The position numbers and the translations under genes were made by a program. Shown here one piece after another: positions 60,781-64,000 of a stretch of DNA of 64,000 nt; position 1 is the stretch's first letter, and every line of letters starts with the position of its first letter. Source of the stretch: Panorpa germanica (lineage: Eukaryota; Arthropoda; Insecta; Mecoptera; Panorpidae). The DNA lies in assembly GCA_963678705.1 (NCBI GenBank), contig OY783206.1:19355807-19419806 (forward strand). Direction: 5' to 3'. Under the pieces are notes generated by a model. That model worked only from the letters and a program-made list of their open reading frames with translations. It ran no database searches and was not told the DNA's origin.

Positions 60781-60990
60781 ATGTATGAAGAAATAAATCC
60801 AATTCATCTTGTGTGTTATGCAGACAAAATGAATAATAATTTATTAATTTCTGAGAATGGTATGGTGTCAGTGGCCCGCAGTGGAAATGTAAATGTCATT
60901 CCGATAGATGAGAACAGTGTGAGAAGATCTAAATTCATTTCTTGTGCAGGCCACGGCGTCTTTCCAAGAGAATTTGTTACCCAGGTATAA
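60781..60990 (+). CDS. Candidate small exon or 69-residue ORF
   Basis: Open frame MYEEINPIHLVCYADKMNNN...SCAGHGVFPREFVTQ, ending at a good donor-like CAG-GTATAA; read through, it stops one codon later. No domain recognised. The copy 1 counterpart (35794-36003) has lost one base. A TTTTGCAG acceptor-like site lies at about 61418-61425, but joining it gives only three more residues before a stop. It may be a real small exon, or a remnant of the neighbouring transposon fossil. Confidence 0.35.
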   Translation: MYEEINPIHLVCYADKMNNNLLISENGMVSVARSGNVNVIPIDENSVRRSKFISCAGHGVFPREFVTQV

Positions 60991-61697
60991 CTAAACTCTC
61001 TTGAGCGCTAATTTTAGACATTCTTTTGACACCAACGTATAAATTAATAGAGTAATGTCAGTTTTACCCCATCAGGATCCAATAGGGACCCGACTGGGAT
61101 AACCCAATGTAAAAATTAATGAAGTAATGAACATATAAACATATCTTCATACTATTAAGCGTTATTGCATAAATTTAAAAATTATTTAAGAATACTTAAA
61201 CTTTTGTCTAACTAACAGTTAAAACTAATTAGATAAAATGGTGGGGTAAGTTAATGATTGGTTTTAACAATCGGAGGTTTTGTACGTCGCAGATTTGATA
61301 TAACACTGGTGCATCGTTGGCCGAAATAATTTTTGTGGTGGAAATGTTAGTAATTCCTACATCTCTGTTATTAATAGATAGGCAGAGTTCCCAAAAGAAT
61401 TATTATGAAAACTATCGATGTTCATTTTGCAGATTTTGTCCTAATGATGCGCCCATAATATCTACGTACGAGCCCTTCACGTGAGACGCCACTGGACACG
61501 AAGAACGGAATTTATAGCGGAGGTAAAGTATTTCAAGACTGAAATACTATTAGATAAGACTTGGGATGGAGAAGAATTAATTAAGGACAACACGCAGAAA
61601 TGTTTCCAGTATCCGGGTCAATTATTTATCTATATGTTTGATGAATTCCAATCTAATGTAAACCTAGTTCTAAGATACTTGCGAAATTTATATTAAA

Positions 61698-62103
61698 AAG
61701 TATTGATGCTTAAATATTTGATAAAGGCCTTGGCTGAGTCGAAACGTAGACCCTCCTTATTTTGTAATTGTTTATCAAGGTTGTGTATAGATTTTAGAGC
61801 TCTAGATAAAATAGTGGTACCTCAAGCTCAACCATTTCCGTTGATCGACGACCTAGTGATTGAGACAAGAAACTCAACATGCTTTACAACTCTGGACCTC
61901 AACTCAGCCTTCTGGTCAATCCCTAAGAATTGAAGATAAAAAGAAAACTTCGTTTGTAACACAGGAAGGGCATTATCAAGGAACATGTTCACCCTTTGCT
62001 TTAAGGACATCACCAGCTATTTTATAAAGGATACCAGGGAACATTTTAAGAAAGTATAAGCTTAATGACTTTCTAAGACTTTGTCTGAGCACAGTTTCTG
62101 TGT
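61698..62103 (+). mobile_element. Gypsy-type RT fossil fragment, copy 2
   Basis: Counterpart of 37995-38430, with the same RT part (LCIDFRALDKIVVP, LIDDLVIETRNS). It is broken in several places and no LTRs are seen. Confidence 0.75.
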
Positions 62104-62606
62104 TTCACAAGAGACACATAGGACACTCGGCAGCTATCTTTCTCTTTGCCTTTATCGCTTCCTCTTACACGCGGCCTTTTCTTCACGCACTCTATTCTTA
62201 TATCTCCATGGTCGTATCGGGCCGTGGTATGTGCTGATAAGTGCATGCAATATTCATTGTATGTCAATATCTTGCTTTTATTTGAATTAATGTTAGATTT
62301 AAGATTTCTTTGTTTCAATTCATTTACTGCTCTCTGCTCTCTGTGGACTAACGATAACAGTTCATTACAAAAACATCTTCTGTCTCACGAGTTGCTTCTA
62401 CTGGGTTTCGACACTATGCGTCTGTTCACATTTCCTTCTTATCTCTTGAAACGTCAAACGAACAAGACGCTGAACCTTTTGGTGCATACACATGTAATAA
62501 TAAATACACATATTTCTATTTACAACCTCAACCGCGAGTTACGTTTGCCTAGTGTCTTAACTAATATTCTTATTAACTAAAGTATAAAATGAATCAATAT
62601 GTAATT
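62104..62606 (+). repeat. Dispersed repeat, plus copy in duplication 2
   Basis: Counterpart of 38431-38937, with the same NRELRLPSVLTNILIN ending at 62578. It is cut by the LINE that follows. Confidence 0.5.
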
Positions 62607-64000
62607 ATTATTTATTGTTTATTGTTCGCCTTTCGGCTTTACAATCTACATTCTTAATACATCTCATACACTTCAAATTACAATTAAATTTACATTATTC
62701 TCCAACAGCTTATTTATTCTCCTGTTCTTCCTTTCCTTCTTATTATTTCCGCCATCCACCTCTTTCCTTCACTGCCTCCCTTTAGTAGCTGGCCAATATT
62801 CCTTTCGCTCGCTACTTTTTCCTTACACTCAAACTTAATGTGCTCCAGTGTTTCGTCCTCCGCTCCGCACATTCTACACTTTCTTTCCTCACTCTTTTCC
62901 CAGTATCTGTTTCCTTTTTCCTCGTTTCCCAATCTAAACCTTGCTGTTCTTCTTATGTGTTTTATGTCCTTTTCTATAAGGTACTGAGGTACATTATTTT
63001 CCCATAACCTTTTATATCTTTTATTGTAGCTACTTTTTTCTATTTTTTCCATTCTCTCCTGCTGTTGTATCTCCTTATCCCTTCTCCTTAGCTCCTCTTC
63101 CACACTTGCGCCACCTTCTCTTCTCCTCTCTGCCTCCTCGATTGCCATTCCATTCCTTTCAAAGTACTCCTTTCTCTTTTTTGGACCTCCTCCCCTCCCA
63201 TTCTTTATGCTATCCTCTCTTATTTTCTTTAAAATTTTGCTTTCCGCTCTGTTCAATTTCTCCTCGTATTTTACTGCTCTTTCCCCTGTTTTAATTCGTA
63301 TCTTATCCCTTTTCAGCTCCTCCATCACCATGTATCCTGGCGTGCACCTGTCCAGCCCTAGTACCCATTTCATATATCTCACCTGTATTCTTTCCAACTT
63401 TTCTTGTTCTTTCCACCCCCAAACCTTTGCTCCATACAACATCATACTGGCTATCAGTCTATCAAATATCCATATTCTCTTTTGTATGTCCCCCCAAATA
63501 CCTTTTCCCCTAGTCCCCATACCCGTCGCATTGCTTGCTCTGCCTTCTTAGCTACCTCCCTTATCTGAGCCTCTTCTCCATTATTCTTTTTAAAAGTGTA
63601 GCCCAGATATTTAAATTCTTCTACTTCCTCAATGTCCTCTGTCTTGTATTTCCACCTTTTATGTCTCCTTTTCCTACCCCCTTTTTTAAAAACCATAATT
63701 TTTGTCTTTTCTACGTTTAACTCTAGTCCTTTCCTGTCTATATACCTCCCTAGCCGGTGTGCCATCTCCTGCAGCTCTCCTTCCCTTTTTGCCAACAGGA
63801 CTATATCGTCAGCGTATGCTAAAGTCCATATCTTGTAGTGTCTTCCTATTAGCACCCCCCCATCTTGTCCTCTTTCCATAACCCCTTCCAAGTCTGCTGT
63901 ATATATCGCAAATAAAATGGGGCTCAGAGGACAACCTTGCCTCAACCCCTTGTCTGTCCAGAATTCTTCTGATTCTTCACCCCCAACTCTTATTCTCATT
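62607..64000 (-). mobile_element. APE-type LINE, copy B (runs off the window)
   Basis: Nearly the same as 51304-52800. The minus strand shows RT with GLRQGCPLSPILF and YADDIVLLA, and the C-terminal CRMC...TLEH motif, with a stop near 62714. The frame that is split in copy A near 51840 is open here (EKSSYNKRYKRLWENNVPQYL region), while copy B has one C fewer in the C-run near 63495, which splits the frame there. The tail is (TTATT)n-like. The insertion point is the empty site at 38937 in copy 1. Confidence 0.9.

Larger units (their letters stand above)
49563..62606 (+). repeat. Segmental duplication, copy 2
   Basis: Same order and orientation as 24031-38937. Private insertions: CCCAGTAAACA element 49637-50633, LINE 51304-54696. 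A second LINE begins at 62607 and hides the right edge. The gene, intron debris, candidate exon and Gypsy RT fossil all have counterparts in copy 1. Confidence 0.9.

Noticed and set aside
1-64000. CRISPR arrays, operons, ribosome binding sites, rRNA and tRNA genes
   Set aside because: None seen. The gene structure is eukaryotic, and no cloverleaf or rRNA-like segment was recognised by eye; a tRNA scan would be needed to be certain.

Overview
The window looks like nuclear DNA of an insect; the order is uncertain, and a beetle-like genome is only a guess. The DNA is AT-rich, genes have short introns with GT-AG sites, and the three recognisable host genes are animal genes: a DRAK/STK17-type kinase, a CFAP107-like ciliary protein and the mitochondrial tRNA-modifying enzyme MTO1. 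The transposon mix (mariner, piggyBac-like TTAA elements, hAT, Harbinger, Jockey-type LINE, Gypsy LTR elements with a tRNA-Ser primer site) also fits insects.

Layout. 1-12.2 kb is gene-free and packed with small DNA transposons and foldback elements: Helitron-like 3' ends, a TTAA element with a nested inverted repeat, a TTAA MITE with two relatives, and a miniature hAT. 12.2-22.3 kb holds the three host genes, all on the plus strand: DRAK (5' exons not seen), CFAP107-like, MTO1. A decayed copy of MTO1 exon 2 lies between the last two. 22.3-24 kb is repeats. From about 24.03 kb to 38.94 kb, and again from about 49.56 kb to 62.61 kb, lies a large direct segmental duplication. Each copy carries one four-exon gene for a small secreted protein with a His-rich middle and a seven-cysteine C-terminal domain. 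The 39-49.5 kb spacer holds hAT, Harbinger and Gypsy remnants, a TA-flanked MITE and a possible pair of minus-strand exons.

After the duplication each copy collected its own insertions. Copy 1 has a mariner in intron 3, a 4.2-kb LTR element just past the polyA signal, and a 5'-truncated Jockey-type LINE. Copy 2 has a CCCAGTAAACA-ended DNA element and two closely related minus-strand APE-type LINEs, one with a nested 460-bp insert. The other copy supplies the empty site for each.

The most notable signal is in the duplicated gene pair. Introns, UTRs and exons 1-3 are nearly the same in both copies, but the last exon, which encodes the cysteine-rich domain, differs at about forty residues, and the change stops close to the exon edges. 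I do not recognise this protein family. MTO1 and DRAK can be assigned securely. The CFAP107 call rests on several short matching blocks recalled from the human protein.
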